From Methylobacterium currus (GTDB lineage: Bacteria > Pseudomonadota > Alphaproteobacteria > Rhizobiales > Beijerinckiaceae): a stretch of DNA of 64,000 bases. Below the pieces are notes generated by a model, which made no database searches, was not told the DNA's origin, and saw only the letters and a program-made list of their open reading frames with translations. Shown piece by piece: positions 62,969 through 64,000 of the stretch. A program made the position numbers and the translations under genes. The DNA lies in NCBI RefSeq assembly GCF_003058325.1, contig NZ_CP028843.1:84501-148500 (forward strand). The letters run 5' to 3'. Position 1 is the first letter of the stretch. Every line of letters begins with the position of its first letter.

Positions 62969-63841
62969 ATGGGAATTCTCGTCGGCCTGCTGATCGCCAT
63001 CGGCTGCATGCTCGGCGGTTTCGTGGCCATGGGCGGCCACCTGATCGTGATCTGGCAGCCCTGGGAGTTCGTCATCATCGGCGGCATGGCCGCCGGCACC
63101 TTCGTGATCGCCAACCCGATGAAGACGGTGGTCGATTCCGGCAAGGCGACCATGGAGGCGTTCACCGGCAAGGGACCGAAGCGCAAGGACTTCCTGTCCC
63201 TGCTCGGCCTGATCCACGCCCTCCTGCGCGAGATCAAGACCAAGCCACGCAACGAGGTCGAGTCCCATTTCGACGACCCGGCGAATTCAGAGATCTTCAA
63301 GAACTATCCCGACGTGACCAAGGACCAGGGCCTGGTCCTGTTCATCTGCGACTATTGCCGGCTGATCCTGATCGGCGGCGCCCGCTCGCACGAGATCGAG
63401 GCGCTGATGGAGGAGGAGATCGGCACGCACAAGAAGTACGCGCTCAAGCCCTACGGGGCGATCAACACGGTGGCGGAGGCACTGCCGGCGCTGGGGATCG
63501 TGGCGGCGGTGCTCGGCATCGTGAAGGCGATGGGCGCCCTCGACCAGTCGCCCCAGATCCTCGGCGGCCTCATCGGCGCGGCGCTCGTCGGCACGTTCTT
63601 CGGGGTGTTCGCCTCGTACGGCGTGCTGGCGCCGCTCGCCCTCAAGGTGAAGGGCGTGCGCGAGAAGCAATGCTCCGTCTACGTCATCGTGAAGCAGAGC
63701 CTGATCGCCTACATGAACGGCGCCCTGCCGCAGGTGGCGATCGAGCACGGCCGCAAGGGCATCGCCGCGGCCGACCGCCCGACCATCGACGAGGTCGAGG
63801 CCGCCACCGTGCCGGGTGCCCAGAACCGCGAGGCGGCCTGA
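62969..63841 (+). CDS. motA: flagellar motor stator protein MotA
   Basis: 290-aa inner-membrane stator subunit, part of the proton channel that drives rotation. Four helices: residues 2-19 (GILVGLLIAIGCMLGGFV), 30-48, about 168-190 (LPALGIVAAVLGIVKAMGAL) and 199-220 (GGLIGAALVGTFFGVFASYG). The cytoplasmic loop has the charged rotor-contact region. The family segments AINTVAEALPALGIVAAVLGIV and LIGAALVGTFFGVFASYG are intact. ATG 62969 is chosen over TTG 62960 because of start homology and ribosome spacing. Confidence 0.95.
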   Translation: MGILVGLLIAIGCMLGGFVAMGGHLIVIWQPWEFVIIGGMAAGTFVIANPMKTVVDSGKATMEAFTGKGPKRKDFLSLLGLIHALLREIKTKPRNEVESHFDDPANSEIFKNYPDVTKDQGLVLFICDYCRLILIGGARSHEIEALMEEEIGTHKKYALKPYGAINTVAEALPALGIVAAVLGIVKAMGALDQSPQILGGLIGAALVGTFFGVFASYGVLAPLALKVKGVREKQCSVYVIVKQSLIAYMNGALPQVAIEHGRKGIAAADRPTIDEVEAATVPGAQNREAA

Positions 63842-63860
63842 GAGCCGGGACACCCGACCC

Positions 63861-64000
63861 ATGACCCCACCCACATCCGGCCCTTCCACGACCGGCTCCT
63901 CGACCCCGACGGTCCTCACGAGCCCGGCCGACATCCGCGCCCGCATCCAGGAGGCCGCCGGCCTCTCCCTGGACCGGCTGCCGATGCTGCAGCTGATCTT
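63861..64000 (+). CDS. fliM: flagellar motor switch protein FliM, N-terminus (cut by window)
   Basis: Starts 19 bases after motA with MTPPTSGPSTTGSSTPTVL and reaches IQEAAGLSLDRLPMLQLI at the edge. The LDRLPMLQLI segment matches the start of the FliM middle domain, and motA-fliM order is common in Rhizobiales flagellar clusters. Only 46 residues are visible, so the call rests on this segment and on position. Confidence 0.65.
   Translation, partial: MTPPTSGPSTTGSSTPTVLTSPADIRARIQEAAGLSLDRLPMLQLI

Overview
The window looks like chromosomal DNA of a Methylobacterium-type alphaproteobacterium (order Hyphomicrobiales). The signs are very high GC with strong third-position bias, an alphaproteobacterial LexA box (GTTC-N7-GTTC) upstream of lexA, a Rhizobiales-type flagellar regulator (FtcR-like), GTG-started flagellins, and HWE-type and LOV sensor kinases. 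This assignment comes from gene content and style, not from a database match. I found no rRNA, tRNA, CRISPR array or phage block.

Layout. 1-8.5 kb holds a truncated hypothetical gene, an OmpR/EnvZ-type two-component pair, a UbiK-like accessory protein, a ybjN-like gene overlapping proC, a TetR-type regulator, cytochrome b561, a DUF3088 protein and a LOV blue-light HWE histidine kinase. 8.6-13.5 kb holds a DUF2946 protein with a TonB receptor, then a LysR regulator divergent from a serine hydroxymethyltransferase. 13.7-16.5 kb is the 5-oxoprolinase operon pxpA-pxpB-pxpC. 16.8-21.7 kb is mixed: a TauE-type exporter, an ACT-domain protein whose start peptide is tandemly repeated, a thioesterase, an aldo/keto reductase and a lone branched-chain-type ABC binding protein. 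21.7-26.1 kb is a metal or cofactor uptake unit: cobalamin riboswitch, a palindromic operator, a TonB receptor and a PepSY membrane protein.

26.7-33.6 kb holds a GGDEF-EAL protein, a MarR regulator with a perfect operator next to an FAD monooxygenase, a DMT exporter and an unassigned 301-aa protein. 33.8-40.1 kb is a purine-type oxidation unit: a FAD subunit, a fused [2Fe-2S]-molybdopterin hydroxylase and an NCS2 purine permease, followed by a Tat-exported oxalate-decarboxylase-like bicupin. 40.2-47.4 kb holds lexA, uvrB, a PAS-HTH regulator overlapping a LysR gene, a VOC protein and a DUF3297 protein. 47.6-53.5 kb holds small hypothetical genes, a GMC oxidoreductase with a gluconate-dehydrogenase-subunit-3-like partner, a second VOC protein, several small secreted or membrane proteins and a DUF937 protein.

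At 53.6-55.4 kb a glutathione S-transferase gene is split by an IS630-family element. Removing the element and one copy of a 2-bp repeat restores the frame. From 56 kb to the end is a flagellar region: an FtcR-like regulator, three tandem flagellin genes in concerted evolution with duplicated leader motifs, motA, and the start of fliM.

The most interesting features are the paired ~34-bp motifs repeated in all three flagellin leaders, the start-codon-containing 21-bp repeat array of the ACT-domain gene, the riboswitch-plus-operator arrangement on the TonB/PepSY operon, and a set of perfect intergenic palindromes.
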